In this document: one piece after another, positions 43,603 through 52,435 of the stretch | How positions within the stretch are numbered: the first letter of the stretch is position 1 | How the letters are laid out: each line of letters begins with the position of its first letter | DNA from: Coriobacteriaceae bacterium | Lineage (GTDB): Bacteria; Actinomycetota; Coriobacteriia; Coriobacteriales; UMGS124 | DNA length: 64,000 nt | Assembly (NCBI GenBank): GCA_019421015.1 | Contig: JAHZGC010000003.1 | Span: 10,248-74,247 of the forward strand | Direction: 5' to 3' | The notes under the pieces: generated by a model | Told to the model about the DNA's origin: nothing | Database searches by the model: none | What the model saw: the letters and a program-made list of their open reading frames with translations, nothing else | Program-made: the position numbers and the translations under genes

Positions 43603-44301
43603 CTAGTCCAGGTCGTCGATGGGGTTTGAACTCACCTGGGCCCCGTAGGGGTTGGCATCGGCGGTGATCACCGAGCTCGAGGAACGGGGCGCGATGGTGG
43701 CCGGGGCCTCGGAACCTGAGGGGCCCGTGGTCCCCATAAGCGGGAAGTTTGCCTGGGCGGCATCCATGAACTTCTGGATAAGCGCCAGATACTGGGTGCG
43801 GAACTCCTCGCGCGAGGTCTTCAGGCGCTCAATCTCGTCGAGCTCGCTCTCCTTCTCGTCGAGCGCCTGGCGAATGACCTTGCGCGCCTGGGCCTCGGCG
43901 TCGGTGCGGATGCGCTCGGCGTTGGCCTTGGCCTCGGCGACGATGCGGTCGGCGGTCTGCTGAGCCACGATGAGGGCGGCCGACAGCTGCTCCTCGGTGG
44001 CGCTGTAGATGTTGGGCTTCACGGGGGCCGCAGGCGCAGGCGCGGGGACGGAGGCGGCGGCGTTGGCGGCCGCGGCGCGAGCCGCGTCGGCTTCGGCGCG
44101 AGCATTCTCGACCTCGTTGACCAGCTCGGCGTTCTTGGCCTCGGCCGCGGTCAGGCGCGTCTTAAGATCGGCGATTTTGCGGAGCATCGCATCGATGTCC
44201 TTGCTGATCTCCTCGAGGAAGACATCGACCTCGCCCGGCTGGTAGCCGCGCTTGGCCTCGGAGAAGGTCTTCTGCTGAATGTCTGCGGGAGTGATGGGCA
44301 T
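43603..44301 (-). CDS. divIVA: DivIVA-family cell division/polarity protein
   Basis: A 232-residue DivIVA homologue (Wag31/SepIVA-like) that binds curved membrane at poles and septum and recruits division or growth machinery. The conserved N-terminal lipid-binding motif is MPITPADIQQKTFSEAKRGYQ, followed by EVDVFLEEISKDID. Two coiled coils are seen (~30-75 and ~105-185), separated by an Ala/Pro linker (PAPAPAAPVKPN), with a low-complexity C-terminus. The ATG has GAAAGG eight bases upstream. It is the last gene of the dcw cluster, ending at a terminator. Confidence 0.93.
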   Translation of the reverse strand: MPITPADIQQKTFSEAKRGYQPGEVDVFLEEISKDIDAMLRKIADLKTRLTAAEAKNAELVNEVENARAEADAARAAAANAAASVPAPAPAAPVKPNIYSATEEQLSAALIVAQQTADRIVAEAKANAERIRTDAEAQARKVIRQALDEKESELDEIERLKTSREEFRTQYLALIQKFMDAAQANFPLMGTTGPSGSEAPATIAPRSSSSVITADANPYGAQVSSNPIDDLD

Positions 44302-44398
44302 CGTGAGAACCTTTCATCGTCGGTAAGACCTTGGGCGCGTGCAACCGCGGGCGGTCTCTCATCAAAAGTACTATAGCCTATCCTAGAAACAAGCACCG

Positions 44399-44659
44399 TC
44401 AAAGTATAGCCACAACGAGCCAGCTTATAAGCTCAAGCACGAGAATCGCAACGATCGGCGAAAAGTCGACCATCCCAAGGGGCGGGATAATGCGCCGAAA
44501 GAGCGAGAGGTAGGGCTCGCACACCGAGGCCAGCACGCTCCTGATGTCCTCGACGATGCCGCCCGAACCGCGCGGGATCCAACTCATAAGCACGTAGACC
44601 ACGATCAAAAGCGAATAGAAGTTTACCAGCGCGACTATGACGTTGGCGACGGTCTGCAT
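44399..44659 (-). CDS. yggT: YggT-family membrane protein
   Basis: An 86-residue protein with two membrane helices and the YggT signature VYVLMSWIPRGSG then CEPYLSLFRRIIPPLGMVDFSP. The family is found beside sepF and divIVA in many Gram-positive and cyanobacterial genomes and has been linked to division-plane or septum placement; the molecular function is unclear. It starts 4 bases after the sepF stop. About 95 bases separate it from divIVA. Confidence 0.93.
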   Translation of the reverse strand: MQTVANVIVALVNFYSLLIVVYVLMSWIPRGSGGIVEDIRSVLASVCEPYLSLFRRIIPPLGMVDFSPIVAILVLELISWLVVAIL

Positions 44660-44663
44660 AGGC

Positions 44664-45860
44664 CTACCCCCTCAGCACGATGCCCTGGCGGCGCAGCGCC
44701 ATGGCGTCTTCGTCGGTAAAGGTGGTGCCCCGGGGCAACACGCCGTAGACATGGTTCCCGAAATCCTTCATCTCGGCACCGCTCGCACAGCACAGGCCAA
44801 AGGAAAAGTCGACCACGCGGCGGGCGAGCTCGTTGCTGCAACCGCGCAGGACCATGACCACGGGGCGGTGCTCGCCAATCAGGCCGCGCGCGATCTCGGC
44901 CACGTCGTCGTAGGAACGCGGGCGCACCACCAGGCACGAGATGGGAATAGGCCGCGGCCCGGAAGGAGAGGCGTCGGCAGGGCGCCCTCCGTCGGACGGG
45001 GCGGCAGGCTCCTTGGCCTCTTCGGGTCGCACGGCAGCCCGCGTCTCCTGCGTGGCCGTCCCGCGGGCCTTGCGAGCCCGGCGCCGTTCCTCGAACTCGG
45101 CGTCGAGATCCTCCGCGCTGGCATTCTCGTTGCGTCGGGGAGCCGGACGAGGTGCCGCAGGCCGGTCGTCGAGGGTGGCGCGGGAACGGCCGAGCGTGTC
45201 GTCGTTCTGCCCCGCGACGTTGGCGGCCGCCACCCGCTCGCGCAGGCGATCGGCAAAGGGCTTTTGCGACGCTGCGGGAGCCACGGCCCCGGACGGCCTC
45301 GCACCCCCCTGGCGGGCCACGACATGGACCCCCTCGTCCTCCATCTCATAGCGCGGCGTCGTCTCGGCGTAGCCGCTCGGCCTCGTCTCGGCAGGCGTCC
45401 CGGGCTCTGGCTGGGACACGGTTGCCGCAGGGGGCTGCACGGGCAGAGAGGTGCCGGGGAACGCTATGACGTTTTGATAAACGGTGGTCGCCTGTTGGGC
45501 AGCGGAGCCGTCGGCCCCGTAGGACGCGGTCGCCTCTTGTGCCGTCTCCTCCACAGCATACAGCGGGGTCGCCGGAGCACGCACCACCGAGTCGGGGGCA
45601 CCTCCCTGCCCATAGTATGCGTTCGGGTCCTGCGGGGCAGCACCGTAGTCGGGGTTGCCGTGGTACGCGTTGCCCGGCAAGCTTGCATCTGCCAGCGGGT
45701 CCACATCATAGGTGGCCGGCAAAAAGGAGCCGGTGTTCGACATGGGTTCGAAGTCGTCGACACCCACGGGCCAGCTCGGGTCGCGGAAAGCGCGCTCGAA
45801 CTCCTCCTCGTCGTTGTTTTTGAAGTGCGATCGCACGTTGTCTAAAAATCCCACACGCAT
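44664..45860 (-). CDS. sepF: Cell division protein SepF with long linker
   Basis: A 398-residue SepF, which binds FtsZ bundles and membrane in organisms lacking FtsA. A membrane-targeting amphipathic helix is likely at the start (MRVGFLDNVRSHF). The C-terminal FtsZ-binding domain (~310-398) carries SCLVVRPRSYDDVAEIARGL, VVMVLRGCSNELARRVVDFSFGL and LPRGTTFT. Between them lie ~250 residues of Pro/Ala/Arg-rich low-complexity sequence; SepF is usually ~150-250 residues in all. The start MRVGF is supported by GGGAG five bases before the ATG; an upstream GTG is less likely. Confidence 0.93.
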   Translation of the reverse strand: MRVGFLDNVRSHFKNNDEEEFERAFRDPSWPVGVDDFEPMSNTGSFLPATYDVDPLADASLPGNAYHGNPDYGAAPQDPNAYYGQGGAPDSVVRAPATPLYAVEETAQEATASYGADGSAAQQATTVYQNVIAFPGTSLPVQPPAATVSQPEPGTPAETRPSGYAETTPRYEMEDEGVHVVARQGGARPSGAVAPAASQKPFADRLRERVAAANVAGQNDDTLGRSRATLDDRPAAPRPAPRRNENASAEDLDAEFEERRRARKARGTATQETRAAVRPEEAKEPAAPSDGGRPADASPSGPRPIPISCLVVRPRSYDDVAEIARGLIGEHRPVVMVLRGCSNELARRVVDFSFGLCCASGAEMKDFGNHVYGVLPRGTTFTDEDAMALRRQGIVLRG

Positions 45861-45910
45861 CACTACTCCCACTGGTGGGATGGACGGTCATCTGGCGGAG
45901 CCGGATCGCG

Positions 45911-46651
45911 CTACCCTAGCGGGAACTCGGGGTCGAACGCGACGCGCCCCAGTCGGACTATAGTAGCACCTTGGCCCACGGCCTCCCAAAAATCCTCGCT
46001 CATCCCCATCGAAAGCTCGGTAAGAGAGGCAGGCTCGGCGGCCTCGGCCCTCAACCCCTCGAAGAGCAGCCTCAACCCCTCGAAGGTCCTCTCGGCAACG
46101 ACCGGGTCCCCCTGGGGTGCCATGGTCATGAGGCCGCGTACCTTGATGCCCTCCAGTGCAGCGATGGCAGAGAATTGCTCCCTAACGACCCAGGGTGCCA
46201 TGCCGCTCTTGCTCTCCTCGCCCGACACGTTGACCTCGAGCAGGACCGGCTGCACCATGCCGCGGGCCTGGGCGCGCTTCGAGACGGCCGCCGCAAGCTC
46301 AGGAGAGGCGATGGAGTGGATCAGGGCAGGTTGGTCCTCGAGGACGCGGTTGATCTTGTTCTCTTGCAGGTTGCCGATCATATGCCATGCCACATCGGCA
46401 AAGGCCGGGTCGCCACGCAAAAGGTCGAGCTTGCGTGTGAGCTCTTGCGGCCGGTTCTCGCCAAAGGCCGTGTAGCCGGCCGCCCGGGCAGCCGCGACCT
46501 TGTCCACGTCGACGGTCTTGCTCACGGCACAGACGGTCACCTCCCGCGGGTCGCGCCCCGCTGCCCGCGCGGCTTGCGCCACCCGTTCGAGAATCTCGGC
46601 GCGGCGCTGCCTTACCTGCTCACAGTACTGTTCGTCATAGGTCGTGCCCAT
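45911..46651 (-). CDS. PLP homeostasis protein YggS
   Basis: A 246-residue PLP-binding protein (YggS/PROSC/YlmE) that buffers pyridoxal phosphate rather than catalysing a known reaction. The PLP lysine is in TVCAVSKTVDVDK. The family blocks GENRPQELTRKLDLL, WHMIGNLQENKINRV, LLEVNVSGEESKSGM, RGLMTMAPQ and the final ELSMGMSEDFWEAVGQGATIVRLG are all present. The ATG has AAGGAG nine bases upstream. Its place between pgeF and sepF matches the usual Gram-positive order. Confidence 0.95.
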   Translation of the reverse strand: MGTTYDEQYCEQVRQRRAEILERVAQAARAAGRDPREVTVCAVSKTVDVDKVAAARAAGYTAFGENRPQELTRKLDLLRGDPAFADVAWHMIGNLQENKINRVLEDQPALIHSIASPELAAAVSKRAQARGMVQPVLLEVNVSGEESKSGMAPWVVREQFSAIAALEGIKVRGLMTMAPQGDPVVAERTFEGLRLLFEGLRAEAAEPASLTELSMGMSEDFWEAVGQGATIVRLGRVAFDPEFPLG

Positions 46652-46701
46652 GGGGCCACGCTCCTTCGCAACGGTTGTCAACGACTCCAACGATGTTTCC
46701 C

Positions 46702-47499
46702 CTATGGAGCCCTCATGAACGCGACGGCTCCATGGCGCCCGGTTTTTCCTTCCTCCATGCGGTGAGAGAAGAACCGGTCCGTGTGGGCCGCCGTGCACAG
46801 CCCCGCGTCCCACACTCTACCGGACGGCACGCCGGCCTCGCCCAGCGAGGCGCGGACGCAGCCCGCAAGGTCGAGGCAGCGCGAAGTTCCCAGGGCAACC
46901 GTCCCAAACCGGCTTTCAAAGGTGTCGAGCAGCTCCGGGGAGACCTCGTAGGCGGCGCGGGAGATGTGGGGTCCGAGGTAGGCCACCAGCTCTGACGGCG
47001 CGCAACCGCAGGCGCCCGCCAGCACGGCCGCCGTCTTGCCCGCTATGCCCGCCAGCGTGCCCCGCCAGCCCGAGTGCGCCACGGCGAATCCGCCCGGGCC
47101 CACAATGACGACGGGAAGGCAGTCCGCGAACAGCAGCATCACGGCCTGGTCGGGCACCGTGCACACCACAGCGTCGGCTCCCTGTTTTATGGAGGCTGGC
47201 AGATCTCCCGCGCGGTCGATGAGCGCCACGATGTCACCATGGACCTGGTTCGGGATAACGAGCCCCTCGAAGAGGTCCTGCGCCCCCAGCGACGCCATGA
47301 CGCGCCGGCGGTTCTCGAGCACGTTGGCCGGGTCGTCGCCTCCCTTGGCCCCCAAGTTCAGGCTTGCATACGGCGCAGGCGACACACCCCCGACACGCTC
47401 GGTGAAACAAAACGTGACCCCGGATTCCGCCGCATTGCGGTCGGTATCCAGGGCCACGCCGTCAATCACGTAGCGCTGGGGGACGTTGCCGTTCTTCAT
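46702..47499 (-). CDS. pgeF: Peptidoglycan editing factor PgeF (laccase domain)
   Basis: A 265-residue multicopper-like 'laccase domain' protein. In E. coli and others, YfiH/PgeF removes misincorporated L-Ser from the peptidoglycan precursor; related proteins act on purine nucleosides. Metal ligands are visible as His in VIPNQVHGD, Cys in LLFADCLPV and His in AVAHSGWRGTL. The N-terminus FCFTERVGGVSPAPYASLNLG and C-terminus HTDRFFSHR fit the family. The start MKNGN is used, with GGGGCGAG just upstream. It follows ftsZ by 21 bases, a conserved position. Confidence 0.93.
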   Translation of the reverse strand: MKNGNVPQRYVIDGVALDTDRNAAESGVTFCFTERVGGVSPAPYASLNLGAKGGDDPANVLENRRRVMASLGAQDLFEGLVIPNQVHGDIVALIDRAGDLPASIKQGADAVVCTVPDQAVMLLFADCLPVVIVGPGGFAVAHSGWRGTLAGIAGKTAAVLAGACGCAPSELVAYLGPHISRAAYEVSPELLDTFESRFGTVALGTSRCLDLAGCVRASLGEAGVPSGRVWDAGLCTAAHTDRFFSHRMEEGKTGRHGAVAFMRAP

Positions 47500-47520
47500 A
47501 ACGTCTCGCCCCAAACTGCT

Positions 47521-48639
47521 CTAGAACTTGCTCCTCTTGAGGAAGTCCGGAATGTCGAAGTCCGAACCGCCGGCAGGCGCAGGGGCCGGGCGCGAGGACG
47601 AGGAGGAACCGGAAGGCGCATTGTTCAGGAAGCTCGGGCGCTTGCTGTCGTTGCCGAGGTCGAGTTTGGACTGGCTGGCGCTGTCGCCAAAACCGGTGGC
47701 GATGACCGTGATGCGCACGGTATCGCCCAGGTTCTCGTCGATCACGGTGCCAAAGATGAGGTTCACGTCGGGGCTCACGGCGTTAGCCACGATGCCGGCC
47801 GCCTCGCTCACCTCGTGCAGGCCCAGGTCGGGACCGCCGGCGATGGAGAGCAGCACGCGCTCGGCACCGTCGATGGAGGACTCGAGCAACGGGCTTGAGA
47901 TGGCCTCGTTGGCGGCGTCGGCCGCACGGTTGTCGCCGGTGCCCACGCCGATGCCCATCATGGCGGTGCCGGCATTGCTCATGATGGTGCGCACGTCGGC
48001 AAAGTCAAGGTTGATGAGGCCGGGGACGGTGATGAGGTCGGTCACGCCTTGGATGCCCTGGCGCAGCACCTCGTCGGCCATGGAGAAGGCGTCGAGGAAG
48101 GAGACCTTTTTGTCGGCCACGTCGAGCAGGCGGTCGTTCGGGATGGTGATGATGGTGTCGACGTTGTTGGAGAGGCGCTCGATGCCGGAGAGCGCATTGC
48201 GACGACGCACCGCGCCTTCGAACACGAACGGCTTGGTGACGACGCCCACGGTCAGCGCCCCCACGTCGTTGCGGGCGATGTCGGCCACGACGGGAGCCGC
48301 GCCGGTGCCGGTGCCGCCGCCCTCACCCGCCGTGATGAAGACCATGTCGGCCCCGTCGAGGGCAGCCTTGATCTGGTCGCGCGACTCCTCGGCGGCCGAG
48401 CAGCCGATCTCGGGGTTGGCGCCCGCACCGAGGCCCTTGGTCAGGTCGGTGCCGATGTGCACCTTGGTGTCGGCGTCGGAGACGAGCAGCGCCTGGGCAT
48501 CGGTGTTCACGGTCACGAACTCGACACCCTGCACCCCCGACTCGATCATGCGGTTGACCGCGTTGGAACCGCCGCCGCCCACGCCCACGACCTTGATGAC
48601 TGCCATGTAGTTGGAACCGGCATCGTCCTGTCCGTACAT
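47521..48639 (-). CDS. ftsZ: Cell division GTPase FtsZ
   Basis: A 372-residue tubulin-like GTPase forming the Z-ring. The T-loops and GTP site are intact: VVGVGGGGSNAVNRMI, TDAQAL, the signature GEGGGTGTGAAPVVA, and NLDFADV near the synergy loop. The linker (~325-365) is Ser/Pro-rich and short, and the conserved C-terminal peptide DFDIPDFLKR, which binds SepF and other partners, is present. GGAGG lies eight bases before the ATG. The ~195-base gap upstream and its repeats suggest ftsZ also has its own promoter inside the cluster. No ftsA is present. Confidence 0.98.
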   Translation of the reverse strand: MYGQDDAGSNYMAVIKVVGVGGGGSNAVNRMIESGVQGVEFVTVNTDAQALLVSDADTKVHIGTDLTKGLGAGANPEIGCSAAEESRDQIKAALDGADMVFITAGEGGGTGTGAAPVVADIARNDVGALTVGVVTKPFVFEGAVRRRNALSGIERLSNNVDTIITIPNDRLLDVADKKVSFLDAFSMADEVLRQGIQGVTDLITVPGLINLDFADVRTIMSNAGTAMMGIGVGTGDNRAADAANEAISSPLLESSIDGAERVLLSIAGGPDLGLHEVSEAAGIVANAVSPDVNLIFGTVIDENLGDTVRITVIATGFGDSASQSKLDLGNDSKRPSFLNNAPSGSSSSSRPAPAPAGGSDFDIPDFLKRSKF

Positions 48640-48748
48640 CTTGTAGACCTCCAGCTGGCGTGTTCGACGACTCCCCGCGGGAGCCCTTCCGCTTCTTATC
48701 CCCGAACCTGCCCGCTTTATCGCTGGGCAAAGGACGGACCGAAATCTC

Positions 48749-48768
48749 TAACCTTTAACCTTAACATT
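48749..48768 (-). promoter_or_regulatory. TAACCTT-type repeats upstream of ftsZ
   Basis: On the plus strand the gap between ftsQ and ftsZ contains TAACCTT-TAACCTT-AACATT (minus strand GTTAAGGTTAAAGGTTA). It is an AT-rich tandem motif ~110 bases before the ftsZ start in an otherwise GC-rich cluster. TTGCAC-17-GTTAAA on the minus strand overlaps it and could be a weak promoter. The rest of the 196-base gap shows no hairpin terminator. Confidence 0.35.
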
Positions 48769-48835
48769 ACAGAATAGTGCAATCGTCATATGCTCTCACA
48801 CCGATTTTTGGCTGTCAATGAACGCGAGATTGAGC

Positions 48836-50047
48836 CTAGGAGATTTTCACCCACTCACCGTCTTCATCGTAGTAGCCGTTAATCCACGTGCCGTCCTCGG
48901 CATGGTAGGCGTATACCCACGTGCCGCTGTCGCTGTAGTATCCCCCCTCGTCGAGATGGCCGTTGGGGCCGCCTTCGTCGGTGCCCGTGCCGTCGGAAGC
49001 CTGTGCCTGGGGCTCGTCGCCGCCGTCACCGTCGCCGTCAGAACCCTGCGTCTGGGCCGTCGCGGTAGAGCCGCCGATAATAGGCACCGGGTCGCCGGTC
49101 GCCGGCGTTCCTCCGGTCACGGCGGCGTCGAGCCCGCGCCAGGAGGGCGTAGTGGGAACGCGCACGTTGATGTAGGTGATCTGGCCCGGGTACTGTGCCA
49201 TAAGGCTCAGCACGACCTGTTCTTTGGCGGCGATGTCGACGGGGGCCCCGAGGGAGACCTCGATGCCGTTGGAAAGGATGACCGAGATGGCCTCGCGGCT
49301 CGAAGCCCGCGCGGCAACGATCTGGTCGGAGAGCTCGCTCGTGAAGTTGTCGAGGTAGGTGACCACGCCGTTCACGGCGTCGTCCTGGCACGCCGTCCCC
49401 GCGCTGGGCTTGAGCAGGGCCGACACGTCGCTCACATAGACGAGGCCCATGGACTGGGCCATGGCGTAGGCCTGGTCGCTCGGAGACGCCACGACGCTCT
49501 CGGGCGCACCCTCTTGGATGGCGACGGGCTCGATCCAACAGCCGTCGGTGGCCAAAAGCCAGGCCTCGGTGCCGTTGCTCAGCATGACGACCGCCGCGGC
49601 CGTGCGCTCCTTGACGTCGATGACGAGCTGGTCGGGCAGCTTGCGCGAGAGACGGACCGACTCGATCCACGGGTTGGCCACAAGCCGTTCCTCGATGCCC
49701 TGCTCGTCCATATTGAAGAGGGTCGAGCCGCCCGGGACGGCCGCCAGGGCGCTGATGGTCTCGCCGTTCACGTGGGCGGTGGGGCTCGCGACGATGCTCT
49801 TGATCTCGAACAGAGGCGAGAAGACCACGACGACGTAGACGATCAGGGTGACCATGAGCGAGACGATGCTCAGGATAAGGACGCGCTTGCGCCGGTAGTA
49901 GGACGCCTTGCGGGGGTCCGCACCGCGTCTGCGTGCCTGGGGGCGCTCGTCGACGGGATCCGGGGCCGCGGCGCGCCGGCCTCCCGCCGTGCCGCCCCTA
50001 GGCCGGGAAGCCGAGGAATTTGACCTCCGGTCGTAGCTCGACGCCAT
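48836..50047 (-). CDS. ftsQ: Cell division protein FtsQ with aromatic C-terminal repeats
   Basis: A 403-residue bitopic divisome protein (FtsQ/DivIB). A basic ~55-residue cytoplasmic tail is followed by one membrane helix (VLILSIVSLMVTLIVYVVVV). The POTRA domain (FEIKSIVASPTAHVNGE, NPWIESVRLSRKLPDQLVIDVKER) and the FtsQ beta domain end near residue 310. Then come a low-complexity Gly/Asp/Gln linker and, in the last ~35 residues, a Tyr/Trp-rich repeat (GYYSDSGTWVYAYH, then GTWINGYYDEDGEW), unlike usual FtsQ and reminiscent of cell-wall-binding repeats. It overlaps murB by 50 bases. Confidence 0.92.
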   Translation of the reverse strand: MASSYDRRSNSSASRPRGGTAGGRRAAAPDPVDERPQARRRGADPRKASYYRRKRVLILSIVSLMVTLIVYVVVVFSPLFEIKSIVASPTAHVNGETISALAAVPGGSTLFNMDEQGIEERLVANPWIESVRLSRKLPDQLVIDVKERTAAAVVMLSNGTEAWLLATDGCWIEPVAIQEGAPESVVASPSDQAYAMAQSMGLVYVSDVSALLKPSAGTACQDDAVNGVVTYLDNFTSELSDQIVAARASSREAISVILSNGIEVSLGAPVDIAAKEQVVLSLMAQYPGQITYINVRVPTTPSWRGLDAAVTGGTPATGDPVPIIGGSTATAQTQGSDGDGDGGDEPQAQASDGTGTDEGGPNGHLDEGGYYSDSGTWVYAYHAEDGTWINGYYDEDGEWVKIS

Positions 50048-50912
50048 GGCGCCCCCTCACCTCGTTCATCACGTGGACAATGACCTTCGTGACGTCGGCC
50101 GCGGTGGCGCGGCCCGTGTTCACGATAAAGTTCGCGTGTTTCTCGGACACCTGGGCGCCCCCCACCGTATACCCTTTGAGACCGCACGTCTCAACGAGGT
50201 GGGAGGCCTTCTGCTCCGGCGGGTTGCGAAAAACGCTGCCGCACGACGGCCGCTCGAGGGGCTGGGCGGCCTTGCGGCGGGCAAGCATGTTCTCCATGGC
50301 CAGCTTGACCGCGCGCTCGTCGCCGGGCGTGAGGGCAAAGGTCGCTTCCAAGATGATCTCGCGCGGGGGGATATTGGACCCGCGGTAGAACCAGGCGATG
50401 TCGGCCCCGGCATAGCGGACCAGGCCCTCGCCGGGCCTGAAGGTCACGACCTCGTCGACGACGGAGTCGATCCAGCGCTCGGCGGTCCCCGCGTTCATCG
50501 ACACCGCCCCGCCCACCGTGCCCGGTATGCCCACGGCGAACTCGAGGCCCGACAGGCCCCGGTCGAAGGCCTCGGTCACAATGCGCTGCAGCACGGCGCC
50601 CGCACCCACGTGCAGGCGGTCGTCCTCGTCGAGGGCGAAGCGGCGGAACTCCTTTCCCAGCGTGATGACGGCGCCGCCGTAGCCCTCGTCCGAGACGAGC
50701 ACGTTGCTGCCGCGGCCCATGATCACCCAGGGCACGCCCTCCTCGCGAAGGACCGCGTTGGCGACGCGCAGGTCTGCGTAGCTGTCGCAGGTGATAAAGA
50801 GCGCCGCGGGGCCCCCGATGCGGTAGCTCGTGTGCCGATGCATCCGCTCGTCGGCCAAGACGCCGCCCTGGAGCTGCGCCGCCAGGCGCCCATATGCCTC
50901 GTAGACACCCAT
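49998..50912 (-). CDS. murB: UDP-N-acetylenolpyruvoylglucosamine reductase MurB
   Basis: A 304-residue FAD flavoprotein that reduces UDP-GlcNAc-enolpyruvate to UDP-MurNAc. FAD-binding features are RHTSYRIGGPAALFI and PWVIMGRGSNVLVSDEGYGG; catalytic blocks are GIPGTVGGAVSMNAG, FYRGSNIPPREIILEATF and PSCGSVFRNP with the catalytic Ser. This is the type with the proton-donating Ser and Glu (end of the protein, ...VELRPEVKFLG). Its stop lies inside ftsQ (50-base overlap). The ATG has no strong Shine-Dalgarno, but murC ends 36 bases before it. Confidence 0.96.
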   Translation of the reverse strand: MGVYEAYGRLAAQLQGGVLADERMHRHTSYRIGGPAALFITCDSYADLRVANAVLREEGVPWVIMGRGSNVLVSDEGYGGAVITLGKEFRRFALDEDDRLHVGAGAVLQRIVTEAFDRGLSGLEFAVGIPGTVGGAVSMNAGTAERWIDSVVDEVVTFRPGEGLVRYAGADIAWFYRGSNIPPREIILEATFALTPGDERAVKLAMENMLARRKAAQPLERPSCGSVFRNPPEQKASHLVETCGLKGYTVGGAQVSEKHANFIVNTGRATAADVTKVIVHVMNEVRGRHGVELRPEVKFLGFPA

Positions 50913-50948
50913 GGCACGACCGCCTACCGGCCCCGACGGGCGCCCATG

Positions 50949-52361
50949 TCAGCGGTCCGCCTTGCGTGCCTCAAGGGCCTCGACGATCATGGGGCCGAGC
51001 ACGGTCACGTCGCCGGCGCCCATGGTGATGACCATGTCGCCCGGCCCGGAGGTGGCCGCGAGGTGCTGCACGACCTCGGCGCGGCTCGGCATGTAGGTCA
51101 CCGCAGCGTCGGGATGGGCCGCCTTGACCGCGGTCGCGACGGTCTTGCCCGACACGCCGGGGATAGGGGTCTCGCCCGCCGAGAAGACGTCCATGACGAA
51201 CACCTCGTCGGCATCGACGAAGGCTCCCCCGAAATCGGCCGCAAGCGCCTGCGTACGCGAGTAGCGGTGGGGCTGGAACACCACGCGCACACGCTTGCGC
51301 CCCTGGGACGCCGCAGCCCTGAGGGTCGCCGCGATCTCGGTGGGATGGTGGCCGTAGTCGTCGATCACCCGCACCCCGTCGACGTCGCCCACCAGCTCGA
51401 AACGCCTGTGGACGCCCAAGAAGCTCGATATGGCGTCGGCAGCCTGCCCGGTGGGCAGCCCCAAGACGTAGGCCAGGGTCAGCACGGCGCTGGCGTTCAG
51501 GCAGTTGTGGGTGCCAGGGTTGTGGGCAAGGCAGACCCGGTGGCGCGACTCGTCGGGCAGCACGACCTCAAAGGAGTTGCCCGCCGCATCGTCGGAGAGC
51601 GGCACGCAGACCACGTCGTTCTCGGCGCCAAAACCGTAGGTGAGCACCCGGCGTCCGCACCCGCGGGCAAGCTCGGGGAGACGGGGGTTCTCGCCACAGA
51701 CGATCAGGCAGCCGTCTTGCTCGGGCACCGAGGCCATGAGCTTGCAGAAGGCCTCCTCGATCGCCTCGAGCGAGCCGTAGTGGTCGAGGTGGTCGGCTTC
51801 GATGTTGGTGACGATGACCACGTTGGGGTCGAGGAAGAGGAACGACCCGTCGGACTCGTCGGCCTCGGCCACGAAGTAGGGGCCCTCCCCCGAGAACCCG
51901 TTGGTCTCGTAGCCGTCGACGATGCCCCCGATCAGAAACGTGGGCTTCTCGCCCATGCGCTCGAGCATGGTGGCGGCCAACGACGACGTAGTGGTCTTGC
52001 CATGGGTGCCCGCGCAGGCCACGGTGATCGCCCCGCGGGAGAGGTACGAGAGCATCTTGGCGCGATGCCAGACCTCGCAGCCGAGTTCCCGGGCCCGGGC
52101 GAGCTCGGGGTTGGTCTCGGGAATGGCGGTCGAGATGACCACCACCTCGGGCGCGACGCGGTCGATCGTCTCGGCCGCATGGCCCACCGTGACGTCGATG
52201 CCCTGGGCCACGAGGGCCCGGGTATAGCGCGAAGCCTTGAGGTCGCTGCCGGTAACCTGGTAGCCGCGCTGGTGGAGGACCAGCGCGATGCCGCTCATGC
52301 CGGCGCCGCCGATACCGATAAAGTGCACGCGCTCAAAAGGTCGCTCGCTGGTGTTCTCCAT
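50949..52361 (-). CDS. murC: UDP-N-acetylmuramate-L-alanine ligase MurC
   Basis: A 470-residue Mur ligase adding L-Ala to UDP-MurNAc. The N-terminal Rossmann-like motif VHFIGIGGAGMSGIALV, the P-loop ACAGTHGKTTTSSLAATML, NIEADHLDHYGS, the HNPGTHNCLNASAVL block, and DDYGHHPTEIAATLRAA all match MurC rather than MurD/E/F. The start METNTS-like codon (reading MENTSERPFERV) sits next to the fold, with AAGGAC nine bases upstream; a GTG 20 codons earlier is rejected. It lies between murG and murB as in many Gram-positive clusters. Confidence 0.96.
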   Translation of the reverse strand: MENTSERPFERVHFIGIGGAGMSGIALVLHQRGYQVTGSDLKASRYTRALVAQGIDVTVGHAAETIDRVAPEVVVISTAIPETNPELARARELGCEVWHRAKMLSYLSRGAITVACAGTHGKTTTSSLAATMLERMGEKPTFLIGGIVDGYETNGFSGEGPYFVAEADESDGSFLFLDPNVVIVTNIEADHLDHYGSLEAIEEAFCKLMASVPEQDGCLIVCGENPRLPELARGCGRRVLTYGFGAENDVVCVPLSDDAAGNSFEVVLPDESRHRVCLAHNPGTHNCLNASAVLTLAYVLGLPTGQAADAISSFLGVHRRFELVGDVDGVRVIDDYGHHPTEIAATLRAAASQGRKRVRVVFQPHRYSRTQALAADFGGAFVDADEVFVMDVFSAGETPIPGVSGKTVATAVKAAHPDAAVTYMPSRAEVVQHLAATSGPGDMVITMGAGDVTVLGPMIVEALEARKADR

Positions 52362-52435
52362 GGGGCCCACGTCCTTCACGCCTCGTCCATCGTCGTCCGT
52401 CCGCAACCATCTTAACCGCACGGCCCCGCGTCGTT

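Noticed and set aside
50046..52415. 789-codon plus-strand frame opposite murB/murC
   Set aside because: murB and murC carry all catalytic motifs on the minus strand; this frame has none.
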